From the NCBI GenBank assembly GCA_021323945.1, contig JAJPKA010000020.1, positions 1 through 64,000 on the forward strand: 64,000 nucleotides of DNA, written 5' to 3'. The position numbers and the translations under genes were made by a program. This DNA is from Pseudomonadota bacterium (GTDB lineage Bacteria > Desulfobacterota > Binatia > Binatales > Binataceae). The first letter of the stretch is position 1; every line of letters starts with the position of its first letter. Of the stretch, positions 41,231 through 51,300 are shown piece by piece. Under the pieces are notes generated by a model. It was not told the origin of the DNA, did not search any database, and saw only the letters and a list, made by a program, of their open reading frames with translations.

Positions 41231-43390
41231 TTACGGATGGTCGTAGCCGACGATTTCGGACAACGGAGGATAGCCGGAAATCGCGTGAGCGGCCAGCTTG
41301 CCCGCGATCACGGCAGATTCGACGCATCCTGTATCGAGCCCGCAGGCTGTCCAGTCACCCGCGATCGTCAGGTTATCGTAGGTATTGTCGAGCGGCGAGA
41401 TACGGTATTTCTGCGTACCGGGGGTCGACAGGACATAACGATCACTTGGGTTAACATTGGCGGTATAGAATTGCGTATTGAACCGCTCCTCCCCCTGCGT
41501 TTGGTCTGCCACGTTGGGACTCATCAGCAATTCCCACCTGAAAGCACCCGATGGCGTCACGGCTTTAGGCCACAACTGACCAATACAGGAATTGAGAAAG
41601 GCGATGGCGTCGCACTTCACCTGCTCGCGGCGCCTCAAATCATAGTCAGGTTGCTCTCGGGCCTGGTCCTCAGCGCCACTCATGGCACTGCAAAAGTAGG
41701 CAATTGCCCTGGGAGAGATTGGCCACCGCTCCTCGTCGATCAAATGACGCATGTCGCCCCAGGTATCGAAGGGTCGGGCAAAACCGCACATCGAGACCGC
41801 CGGTCCCGGCCATCCCAGGGCTTCCATGTCCTCATTCATCCACAATTGGAAAGCCTGGGTCTCAATCGTTGGAATATTCGCCACCATCTCTCGCCAGCGC
41901 TGGTCGCGTGCGAGCAGTTCGGGGCAAACATATGGGATCGCGCCCAGGCCGACCGCCAGAATGACAAAGTCAAAGTCTTTGCGGACTCTTAGGGTTTTTC
42001 GCGAGGTGCACCGGGTGTCCCAGTGAGACTCGAATCTGCGATCGCGCAATTCGTCGGCGTCGACCAGCTGGGCCAGATCCGGAGCTGACGGCCAGCACGG
42101 CAGGCCATCCACATCGATCAGCGGCTGATATTCGCCGTGCTTGACTTCGGCCTGAACCGCGAACTCCAGCGCCTTGACGTAAGGCCGCTCACCAGGCATC
42201 AGCTCGGCCTTATCCGCGATTCGCACCGCCTCGAGGCGATGAAAAAACTGGAACGATACCCCGCGCCGCTTCAGTACCTGATAAAGCGGGGCGAACACCA
42301 CGTCGCCCATCCCCGCGCGCATCTTCCAAACAATCGCCCCTCGATAGGTAAACAGAAATCGCAGCGAACCGCGCAGAGCGACGCCGGCCGCATGTCGTGC
42401 TTTCGAATAGTCGCCGTTTTCATAGGCCATCGCCAGGTCGTACGATGCGCGCACCAGAGGGGAATTGATCGTCGTCTCCGAGGCACCGTTAAGCCGCATC
42501 CACTCGCGGAAATCGTACTCATTGATAGCGTCGAATCCGCGCGGGTCGGAGAAAAGGCCGAACCGGATTATCCCAATCATCGAGGTCAGTTCAAGGTCGA
42601 TAGCCTGCCAAAGGACCTCAACCTCTGGGTCGTTATTGATCAGGCTCTCGACTTGCATTCGCAGGGTCGAGGCGATTGTCTGCAAGACCGGAACGAAAAG
42701 TTCCGGGTATATGGCCGAACGCTCGCACAGGCTCTGCAGAATGCCCAAAGCTTCCAGTATCCCGGCCGTAGTCGCCAAAAGCCCCAACTTTAGAAGACGA
42801 GCAATCCGGTTGACCGCCAGGCTCGGCCAGTCTGGCGTCGCCCAAATCGGGCGGTCGGGAGTTTCGAAAGATGGTGGCTGGTTGGCGTCGGGGCGCAGCT
42901 TCCGCTCGACCGTCAGCAGCATCGTTCGTAAGGCATTGGCCGCGTGCGCCAGATATGAATTCACCGTAAACGGGTTGTTTTGTGAGATCGGATCGCCCGG
43001 GAGTCCCTCTGCAGCGGGGAAGTACGACGTCAGGATTGAGTAGGAATTATCAGGTTTGGGTGCGGCGACCGTTAGAAACGGCGCCGGGAAGAACGCGTCG
43101 CGCCAGTCCGCGATGCGACATGAACGCGGGTCACGTCCCAGCTCGCGGTAGCATTCCCGGATCAGCCGGAAAGCGTTTTCGTAAAAGCCCATCCAAACAT
43201 GAAAGCCATGCTCCTCGATGCGACTGTGGGGACCGCGACCCGAAGCTCCCTTTCCGCCCAACCTCCAGCCCAGCTGGTAGAGGGTAACCTGGTACTTCCC
43301 GTTATGCTCCGGGCGGCTTAACTCGAAGGCGGCGGCAATTCCTGCACACCCCCCGCCGACGATGGCGACCTTGACCGGACGTGAACCCAA
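41231..43390 (-). CDS. FAD-dependent desaturase/amine-oxidase-like protein
   Basis: 719 residues. The dinucleotide fold VAIVGGGCAGIAAAFEL is followed by WRLGGKGASGR and IEEHGFHVWMGFYENAF, the layout of carotenoid/phytoene desaturases and hydroxysqualene dehydroxylase-type enzymes. The C terminus has AGDWTACGLDTGCVESAVIAGKLA, the second FAD motif of that group. It is longer than typical carotenoid desaturases (about 500), with a helical insert in the middle. It begins with TTG four bases after AGGAGG. It is first in the four-gene operon, so it probably oxidises an isoprenoid product. Confidence 0.82.
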   Translation of the reverse strand: MGSRPVKVAIVGGGCAGIAAAFELSRPEHNGKYQVTLYQLGWRLGGKGASGRGPHSRIEEHGFHVWMGFYENAFRLIRECYRELGRDPRSCRIADWRDAFFPAPFLTVAAPKPDNSYSILTSYFPAAEGLPGDPISQNNPFTVNSYLAHAANALRTMLLTVERKLRPDANQPPSFETPDRPIWATPDWPSLAVNRIARLLKLGLLATTAGILEALGILQSLCERSAIYPELFVPVLQTIASTLRMQVESLINNDPEVEVLWQAIDLELTSMIGIIRFGLFSDPRGFDAINEYDFREWMRLNGASETTINSPLVRASYDLAMAYENGDYSKARHAAGVALRGSLRFLFTYRGAIVWKMRAGMGDVVFAPLYQVLKRRGVSFQFFHRLEAVRIADKAELMPGERPYVKALEFAVQAEVKHGEYQPLIDVDGLPCWPSAPDLAQLVDADELRDRRFESHWDTRCTSRKTLRVRKDFDFVILAVGLGAIPYVCPELLARDQRWREMVANIPTIETQAFQLWMNEDMEALGWPGPAVSMCGFARPFDTWGDMRHLIDEERWPISPRAIAYFCSAMSGAEDQAREQPDYDLRRREQVKCDAIAFLNSCIGQLWPKAVTPSGAFRWELLMSPNVADQTQGEERFNTQFYTANVNPSDRYVLSTPGTQKYRISPLDNTYDNLTIAGDWTACGLDTGCVESAVIAGKLAAHAISGYPPLSEIVGYDHP

Positions 43391-43592
43391 TTTTCCTCCT
43401 GACCGTGGTTATTACCCTGAGTTGGCTCGACAAACTTTGTTCGAGGCTCCCAGGATATTGACCGAAACTTCAGATTCGAGCCAATTGGGGCAGCTGAGCC
43501 GCAATTTCGCTCCTCAAGCTCGAGACCGAAAGGGTCAGCGGCGATCCCATGCGGCGCCGCCCGTTGCCCAGCAACTGACTACCGGGAGCAGG

Positions 43593-44285
43593 TTATAGGC
43601 CGGCGAGCAGGACGGCGAGCACGCCGGTAAGAAAAATCGCGTCGAAAGTCCCCGCTCCCCCAATCGATGCGACGGGCGCTCCAAGGTCGGCGATGCGGTC
43701 AAGATTGGTCAGGTCTGCCCCGATCAGCGTTCCCAACACGCCACCAACGTAGGCAATGACGTGAATGGCGCGTGGTACATTCATCGCTCGGCCAAGAAAC
43801 AGGCCTGCCAGAACCGCCACCAGCGGCGGAATGAACATCGGAACGGTGATCCCAAGGCCGGCCACCGTATGGGCAAACCGATGGGTCACCAGCGCAACCA
43901 CAACGGTTGCAATCGCTGCTCCTGGCAAGGCTTGCGGGGAGACTGAAAGCGCGTAGCCCGCAATCGCCAAGGGAACGATGGCGCCGCCGACGTTAACGGC
44001 CACTTTGGTGTCGTCACCCGCGTACTCGTATGGAATCGCGTAGATGATGCCGTCAATATTCACGGTCATGACGGCCGGCGGAGGACCCGAGCGCACGGTG
44101 TACAAGGGTATATTTACGTAACTGCCGATAAGACTCGCCAACAGAGCCAGGACCGCCGCGCGCGGTGGCAGTCCCAGCGCCATGAAGGCGTAGCTGATGA
44201 GATCGAGCTGAATTAGCAGAAACAGGACGGCGAGAAAACTGAAACCGATGATCAGGTAAATCAGCAGGAAAGGTGCGAATAACAT
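43593..44285 (-). CDS. DUF1614 membrane protein
   Basis: 230 residues with about seven hydrophobic segments and the DUF1614 features (LIGSYVNIPLY, VNVGGAIVPL, GLGITVPMFIPPLVAV, SIGGAGTFDAIFLTG). Function is unknown; conserved Gly and Asn residues inside the membrane suggest a transporter or enzyme. It lies about 200 bases upstream of the isoprenoid-type operon on the same strand. Confidence 0.85.
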   Translation of the reverse strand: MLFAPFLLIYLIIGFSFLAVLFLLIQLDLISYAFMALGLPPRAAVLALLASLIGSYVNIPLYTVRSGPPPAVMTVNIDGIIYAIPYEYAGDDTKVAVNVGGAIVPLAIAGYALSVSPQALPGAAIATVVVALVTHRFAHTVAGLGITVPMFIPPLVAVLAGLFLGRAMNVPRAIHVIAYVGGVLGTLIGADLTNLDRIADLGAPVASIGGAGTFDAIFLTGVLAVLLAGL

Positions 44286-44709
44286 ATTTGCGTCTGCTCA
44301 GTTGTAGCGCCCAAGGTTACGCCTTCGTTTTATGGTCGCAAGCGCTCCGTAGCAAACCAGCAGGTGGAGCGTTCCAGTTCAAGAGGTTGGCCATCCATTA
44401 GGCTCAACAGGACTTCTCCCGCGTGTCTGAAAATATGGCAAGGTGTCGAGCATCCGCAAACGCCGCCCATCGGCTTGCGCCGTCTCGAATCGCCCAGCTG
44501 ATCAACGATCGGACCCAGCCTGATTGTGGAAAAAACTCATACATGCCCAGCCCTTTATATAGACGGCCGACTACTGCAAATTATAAGAGAGGTTGAGTTG
44601 CGGTGGGGTTTGTTCCGGTCCTGCTGGAGTCCTCAGCTGCTTCTGTTGCAGCCTGCGCATTAGCAACAAGCTAGCCGATCATTCGACGACCGCCATCAGG
44701 AGTTAGGTG
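44286..44709. other. Intergenic region with ftsZ 5' region
   Basis: About 420 bases between divergent genes. The segment 44524-44562 is AT-rich (TTGTGG...TTTATATAG) and is a possible but weak promoter for ftsZ. No gene or stable hairpin was recognised. Confidence 0.35.
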
Positions 44710-46287
44710 ATGGTCCATTTAATCGAAAACGAACCGGGCGCGCGGATCAAAGTGATAGGCGCCGGTGGTTGTGGCGGTAACGCAATCAACCACATGATCG
44801 CTTCAGGCCTGCGCAACATCGATTTCATCGCGGTGAACACAGATGCCCAGGCCTTGCTCAACAATCACGCGCCTACCCGCCTTCAGATTGGACAGATGCT
44901 GACGCGGGGACGTGGGACCGGAGGCAATCCCGAGGTCGGTCGCAAGGCCGCGCTCGAGGACGAGGATCGCCTACGCGAGTTGCTGGCCGGAGCTGAAATG
45001 GTGTTCGTGACCGCCGGGATGGGCGGCGGCACCGGTACCGGTTCGGCTCCGATGATCGCGCGGTTCGCCCGTGAGACCGGCGCTCTTACCGTCGGCGTGG
45101 TTACCAAACCTTTTCTGTTCGAAGGCCGCAAACGAAGGAGCCAGGCCGAAGAAGGCGTGCGTCAACTCAAAAGCGAGGTCGATACACTCATCATCATTCC
45201 CAACGACCGCCTTTTGTCGGTGGCCAGCCGCAGTACCAGCCTCAAAGCCGCGTTCGAGAAGGCCGACGATGTGCTGCTCCAGGCGGTGCGGGGAATCTCT
45301 GAGCTGGTCACCGAGCATGGCTTAATCAATCTCGACTTCGCCGATGTGCGCTCGGTGATGGCCGAGATGGGTATCGCGATGATGGGTACGGCTCACGCCT
45401 CAGGCGAGGATCGCGCGACGCAGGCTGCACAACGCGCCGTCTCGAGCCCGTTGCTCGAAGACACCTCGATCAATGGCGCTCGGGGCTTGCTGATCAATTT
45501 TACTGGCGGTCCGGACATGTCGCTCTACGAGGTCACCGAGGCAGCCAGCTGGATCCAGCAGCACGCCCACGAGGACGCCAATATCATCTTCGGTGCAGTC
45601 ATAGACGAAAAGATCGCTGATGAAATCCGTGTGACGGTAATTGCAACGGGATTCGGTCAGTATCGCGAGGCTAAATCGCCACGCCCCTCGATGGCACCTT
45701 CGCGAAACGACCTGATCACGGATGGTTTGCCACAGAGCCCGGTGGCACCCCCATCAGTCCCAATTGCGCCGATAGAATCCACAGCAACCGACGCTCAACC
45801 AACCGGGTCTGGACCAACCGAGTCTGCCCCGGCCGGGAGCGAGCCGACCCAATATCAAGTACAGGATGCGTCTGGGGCGGGGATGGCGCCCGAGGTCGCA
45901 CCTTCAGCATCATCAGACCCCAGCGCAACGACCGATCCTACCGAAGCTGCGGCTCCGCCCGTTGAACCGCCGCCTGCAGAGCCCGAGGGTGTACCGGACA
46001 CTTCGACCACTGAAGCGACCCCGTTGCCATCGGGTGGCATTGCTAGCAATGGCAAAGCCCGACCGGTTGGGCGGTTGGCGCTGATAAAGGAGAGCGTGTT
46101 GGATCTGGCAGCGTTTGTGCGGCGCAATACGGCGAGCCTCGCTGAATCCGCCGCACGCAAAAGCCGCGTCTCGCTACGAAGCCATCCGACACAGCGTGTC
46201 TGTAAATCATGCGGCGCGGTCGAGCTTAGCCACCGATCGGCTTTCTGTACGAAATGCGGGGCACTGATGCGCGATGAAGCCGAATAA
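44710..46287 (+). CDS. ftsZ: FtsZ-family cell-division GTPase with C-terminal zinc ribbon
   Basis: 525 residues. The tubulin/FtsZ GTPase domain is complete: [15 protein letters not shown], the tubulin signature [15 protein letters not shown] and the T7 loop [11 protein letters not shown]. After about residue 330 comes a Pro/Ala/Thr/Ser-rich linker of roughly 130 residues, then LDLAAFVRR (46099-46125), which resembles the FtsA/ZipA-binding tail (LDIPAFLRR). An extra tail follows with CKSC and CTKC (near residues 498-516) forming a zinc ribbon. Ordinary FtsZ ends at the tail peptide. AGGAG is 7 bases before ATG 44710. No ftsA, ftsQ or mur genes are adjacent. Confidence 0.88.
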   Translation: MVHLIENEPGARIKVIGAGGCGGNAINHMIASGLRNIDFIAVNTDAQALLNNHAPTRLQIGQMLTRGRGTGGNPEVGRKAALEDEDRLRELLAGAEMVFVTAGMGGGTGTGSAPMIARFARETGALTVGVVTKPFLFEGRKRRSQAEEGVRQLKSEVDTLIIIPNDRLLSVASRSTSLKAAFEKADDVLLQAVRGISELVTEHGLINLDFADVRSVMAEMGIAMMGTAHASGEDRATQAAQRAVSSPLLEDTSINGARGLLINFTGGPDMSLYEVTEAASWIQQHAHEDANIIFGAVIDEKIADEIRVTVIATGFGQYREAKSPRPSMAPSRNDLITDGLPQSPVAPPSVPIAPIESTATDAQPTGSGPTESAPAGSEPTQYQVQDASGAGMAPEVAPSASSDPSATTDPTEAAAPPVEPPPAEPEGVPDTSTTEATPLPSGGIASNGKARPVGRLALIKESVLDLAAFVRRNTASLAESAARKSRVSLRSHPTQRVCKSCGAVELSHRSAFCTKCGALMRDEAE

Positions 46288-46306
46288 ATTCACGATCGCG
46301 CAGCTT

Positions 46307-48217
46307 CTATTTCATCTGAACGTGCAGCAGCCCGCAGCTATTATCATAGCTGTCCACGCGGTTATCTCTGAATTGAACTGAGCATCCGAACGGACCGTAG
46401 TCCCATTCCTCGGTGAAGACGAGGTCGAGAACTCGCGATGGCGTCCCCTGAAGTGCCAGGACCCGCTCCTTGCTTGAGCCGATCGTAAAATAGCGAAGTC
46501 TTGGTTCGCTTTCTCGACTTTCGGGCGGTTCAGCCTCGGGCGGCGACAGAGACTTGAAAAATTCATCCGCACTCATGACAGATTCCTCGCCCATCGCACC
46601 CGCTCCGCGTGATGGCTCAGTCATTGCTGCAGCAGCTCGCGCCTTCAGAGCCAGCATTCGCTCGTCGATTTTGGCAGAGAGTTCAATAACAAGTCCGCTT
46701 TCCTGGTCGTCTGACGCTAACTTTGCTGCCTTCTGGAGCGCGACCCGTGCCGCGGAATAGTTGCCGGTTGAGCTGTAGGCAAGGGCGAGGATTAATTCAG
46801 CGCGGAAAGAGCCGGGGTTTGTTGCCAGCACCTTCTGGCACTGTGGAATTGCCCGGGACCCTTCGCCCACCTCCACATAGGCCTTCGCCAGCTTCAGTCG
46901 CACCGCCGGATCGTTACCACCCTGAGCAAAGTAACGCTTATACACTAGCACCGCTTTTCCGTACTGTTTCCGCTGGAAATCGATATTGCCCACCTCGCAC
47001 AGCGCCTCGAGATTGTACGGCGCCAGTTCCAATACGTGTTGGTACGCGTACAACGCCTGCGGATAGTACGCCTCGTCGACTTGCGCCCGCCGATACCAGG
47101 CACGTGCGGCGCGCAGCCAGGTGCCAACATCATCGGGATTTGCACGCGCCTCCGCTTCAAGCTCCTCGGCCGACGCTGGAGAGCCGACGGAGGCGCCGCC
47201 TATCGGTGTAGCTTCCGCCGGTGGCGCCGACTCTTCCGCCGCAGGCGTCGGACTCCCGGTCTTCGATCGGTGGGCTGGGTTCGGTTGGAGCAACAAGCTC
47301 GCCGCAGTTACAGCGGCCAGGCCGAACGCGTGGGCCATCCAGGCAAACCTAGCAGGTCGGCGCTTCGCTGTTACTGGGCGTGTAATCGCAGTTGGCGAAG
47401 CTGCTCGCGGACTGACTTTAGCTTTTGCGCTCATGAGACGCCGCCTGAATTCGGCGGCGCTCGCCGGTCTGTCCTCGGCTCGATAGGCCAGTGCCTGATT
47501 GATCAGTTTTGCCAGGGCCGCGTCACAATCTGGGCGCAGCTGTTCAAGGGGCGGAAAGCTGAACGGTGGCTCCATCGCCGGGTCACGACCGGTGAGAAGA
47601 TGATGCATGGTCGCCGCCAGCGCGTAGAGGTCGCTTCTGACCTCGGCTTTGCCCCGGTACTGCTCGGGGGCCGCGTAACCTTGGGTACCAATCGCGGTCC
47701 CGGTCTTGAGCGGCTGAAAATAGCGCGCGATTCCAAAATCGATCAGTTTCACCAGACCGGCGGAAGTGATGATGACATTGGAAGGTTTGAGGTCTCGGTA
47801 GACAACCGGCGGTCTCAGCCCGTGCAGGTATTTGAGAGCGTCGGCGATCTGCAGACCGAGGTCGATGACCGCCTTCTCCTCCAACCTACCGCCGCACCGA
47901 GCCAACTCTTTTTCGAGCGTGGTACCCGGGACGTATTCCATCACCAGATAGTGGCGGTTCAGCTCGCTGAAATTGTCATAAATGCGTGGGATGTGCGGAT
48001 TATCGAGGGTGGCGAGCATTTCCGCCTCGCGCTTAAACGCCGCTACTGCTTTGCGCTGCAAAGTTGGATCGGCGAAATTGTCCAGCATTTCCGCCAATGC
48101 ACAGCGGCGCTTGGCCAGGCGGAGATCCATCGCCAGGTAAACCTGTTTCATCCCGCCGCCGCCCAAGAGCTTCACGATTTGATAGCGGCCACCCACGACA
48201 GTGTTAACGGTGAGCAC
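46307..48217 (-). CDS. Membrane Ser/Thr protein kinase with TPR sensor domain
   Basis: 636 residues. The N-terminal eukaryote-like kinase has a glycine loop LLGGGGMKQVYLA, catalytic YRDLKPSNV, LIDFGIA (DFG) and AAPEQY (APE). The position of the usual ATP-binding lysine reads CALAE, that is Ala42, while Lys24 sits in the glycine loop as in WNK kinases. One membrane segment (about residues 290-308) precedes TPR-like repeats (AWYRRAQVDEAYYPQALYAY...), and the C terminus has an SmpA/OmlA-like stretch (SKERVLALQGTPSRVLDLVFTEEWDYG). It starts with GTG and converges on ftsZ with 19 bases between. Confidence 0.87.
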   Translation of the reverse strand: MLTVNTVVGGRYQIVKLLGGGGMKQVYLAMDLRLAKRRCALAEMLDNFADPTLQRKAVAAFKREAEMLATLDNPHIPRIYDNFSELNRHYLVMEYVPGTTLEKELARCGGRLEEKAVIDLGLQIADALKYLHGLRPPVVYRDLKPSNVIITSAGLVKLIDFGIARYFQPLKTGTAIGTQGYAAPEQYRGKAEVRSDLYALAATMHHLLTGRDPAMEPPFSFPPLEQLRPDCDAALAKLINQALAYRAEDRPASAAEFRRRLMSAKAKVSPRAASPTAITRPVTAKRRPARFAWMAHAFGLAAVTAASLLLQPNPAHRSKTGSPTPAAEESAPPAEATPIGGASVGSPASAEELEAEARANPDDVGTWLRAARAWYRRAQVDEAYYPQALYAYQHVLELAPYNLEALCEVGNIDFQRKQYGKAVLVYKRYFAQGGNDPAVRLKLAKAYVEVGEGSRAIPQCQKVLATNPGSFRAELILALAYSSTGNYSAARVALQKAAKLASDDQESGLVIELSAKIDERMLALKARAAAAMTEPSRGAGAMGEESVMSADEFFKSLSPPEAEPPESRESEPRLRYFTIGSSKERVLALQGTPSRVLDLVFTEEWDYGPFGCSVQFRDNRVDSYDNSCGLLHVQMK

Positions 48218-48358
48218 GGCTACATCTCCGCCGTTTTCAGCCCGACGTCACTTGGCTGCCTCCCCAGCAATCAGTGGTGTCGTCGGCCATCTTATCGTCT
48301 TAAAACATAAACTCTTTGAGAGTTTCCATGCTTCCGCGCGGACCTCGATCTTATTTCG

Positions 48359-51300
48359 TCATTCTGCCTCGGTCCCTCCGAAAATCTCGGGATATGCCGC
48401 CAACTGGTCAGCGAAAGCGCGGTCGTGCCGGATTGCGACCACCCTGAAGCCCCGGTTTTCGAGCTCGGCGCGCACGGCGGCATCGCGTTGGCTGTTAGGT
48501 ATACTGTCGTGATGAGGCCCGTCGACGAAGACACAAACACCGGGGAGCTTCCCGCGTTCGTAGAAGAAGTCGACTTGGACCGGAAGATCCTCCAGCGGAC
48601 GGTGCTGCGCAAAATCCGGCAGACGATAGCCTCCTTTGTAGAGAAAGTTTAGGAAATCGCGCTCGAATGATGACGCGGGATCCACTCGCTCAAGCAGCCA
48701 GGCATACTGCTCATCACGAGTGCGCTGCGCTTTCGCTGCCGTCAGGCGGGTGTTCTTCAGCTCCATGAGAAAATCGTGAATCCGCCGGCGGTCGATCAGG
48801 CGATGCTGAAGCTGGTTGGAAAAGCTCAACAGGCAGTCGTAGCAGGCGGCACTGCAGCGGCCAATCCAATCTTTGCGCGGTCCGCCGGTCTCAGGATCGT
48901 AATGGCAAAGGCGGAGTGCTTCTTGTGCCAACTCCGCAAGCGCCTCCGGATTCTCGACGATTCTGGCGAGCACGCCGACACCGCCTTCAGCCGCCTCCCA
49001 AAGCATTACGGACAGGTTTGTGCCCTGGCCAATCAACTCGACCGCGATTTCCTGCTCCTCGACTTCGTAGATCAACTGGATGGCTCGCTGGATCGCATAG
49101 GCGAGCGTTGTCAGCGTGGCGGGTTCGCGCTCCGAGGACCGGAGTGGGCGCAATAGCAGGACATTTCGCCGCTCGGACACGTAGGGCTTGATACCAGTTT
49201 CGATGTTTTCCCGCTGAGCCGCATCGTTTGCGCCCCCATCTAGCGGGTCGCCTCCAAGCCACTCCCCCGTCTTGGAGTCGATTACGAAGCCATTGCGATC
49301 ACCGGACCGCTTCCAGCAGTGATTTATCCGCCAGAGTTCGGCGGATGGGACGATGACGGTTTCGAGCATAGGCTGACCGTCCGCGGTCCGCTCAACCGCG
49401 CTCTTTCGCAGCCCTCCGCCGCCGGCCGTCCGAAAATGTGTGGTTACGTAATATCCTTCGCGTCTCCTTTCTTCTTCTTCAGAAGATATTCGCGCCCGCC
49501 GGCGCGCGCGCACGATCGCCATGTTGTACAGTCTTTGTGGTCGCTCCACATTTCCCCCGGCCAATTCGGTTTCGCAGAACGCACAGTGCGAATTAGCGGT
49601 TTCCTGCTCGCGATGGATATAGCCGCAGTTTTTGCAGATAACCGCCTAACTCAGACGGGACTCCAAACCAGTCGCCGGCAGGACCGAGTTATAAACCCGA
49701 TGCGTTTCGCCCTCGTGATAGATAAAGCTGCCCGGACCGAACTCGGTCAAACCCAAGAACCGTGGACGGTCGATGACTTCGCTGCTGTTTCCACTTCTGA
49801 CGAACGCGCGGACGGGTAGGCGCGGGAAGTTGTAGCCGGGTATGAAGCCCTGGTTTGCCAAGTAGCGATAGGGATAGAAATCGGCCTCCATTGACTCGCC
49901 ACGATTTAGCAGCAGTTCGATTTCGCGTAGCGCTTCCTGCTCGGCCCGCCGCGCCTCGTCACTTTCTTTCTTTGGCTTGGGTTTCGGATCATCGATGTGT
50001 TTGCGCGCTTCGTCGCGCTGCCGTGTTGCGGCTCGATACAGCTCGCGCCATGGGTCAAAGGTCCTGTCGAACTGATCAGCGCTCGATTGCAGAACCTCTT
50101 CCAGCCACTTGTCCGAATACCAGGGCTGCGAGGTCAGAACCGGCCCTACCGCGTCCACCACTGATCGTGCCGCTCTCACAGCGGCTTCTTTGGCCGAATC
50201 AGAGAGCGCAAGCGAAGCTAATATATCCGCTCGGATTGGAAATCCTTCGCTGGCCAGATCCAGGACTTCGGAGATCGAGCGGCCAAGCGAGATTGAGGTG
50301 TAAGCGAGCCAGAGCGAGTGCAGATGGGCTTCGATCAATTCTTGGTTGGAGAGGTCGAAACGGGGCCGAGCCACCGACCCTTCGATCATTTTCTCGCGCG
50401 CCCGGAAAAAGTACTGATCGTGAGCGTTTCCTTGGCTGCCGAAGGCCAGGATCAGCGCGGGTTGGCCGCCGCGCCCGGCACGCCCGCTGCGCTGAGCGTA
50501 GTTCGCTGGAGTCGGCGGTATGTTACGCATATGGACGGCATAAAGATCGTGTATGTCGATGCCCAACTCCATCGTCGGTGTGCAGCAGAGCACCGGCAGA
50601 CGCCCATCGCGAAATTTCTGCTCTCTATCAATCCTTTTCTCCGCCCCCACCGCACCGGTATGGGGCTGGGCATGCAGTCCAATGAGCGTGCTCGCTCGTC
50701 CGCGATAGAGTCGGTTGAAGAAAGCATTCGGGGGTCGCTGCGTGAGATGATGCCGGCGCAAATGGAGATGGCGGGCGCGGACCGGATCGGGCCCGGGTGA
50801 ATTGTTATTTCCCTTTGTCCACCGAAGCGCCGCACTGTTGATCTGAACCGCCCGCTCTTGTCCGCGGCTCGTTACGACCGTCAGAATGTTGCCGCGCAGT
50901 ACGGCAACGAGGCGATCGACGATCCTCTCGACCTGCTCTGGCGAAAGATCTTCATTCCGCTCAAAGCCCCACGTATGCCAATATCGCAGGTAGCGAGCGA
51001 GTGCCGAGCGCTGCCCAACCGGATCCCATAGCGATCGTCGCGCTCCGGTTCGACGCCCGGTAGGTAGGCGAGGCTTGCGGTTCGCGGATTATCGCCGTCC
51101 TCGAAGGTCCAAGGCTCGCGCAGCAGTTGCGTGGCGCGTTGAGCGAACGAGCGGATCTTGTCTGCTTCCAGGGCTTCTGCGCTGATAGCGAGCGAACGGC
51201 GCAAATGATCCAGAAAAGCGCGGAGCACGGCTTTGCGGTGCTCGAAGCTCACTTCGCCGATCGCAGGCGCCCCGCGCCACAAGGCGTCATTTGCAGCCAG

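Noticed and set aside
47036-48310. 424-codon plus-strand frame
   Set aside because: It is antisense to the Ser/Thr kinase, which has full kinase motifs. The long frame reflects high GC.
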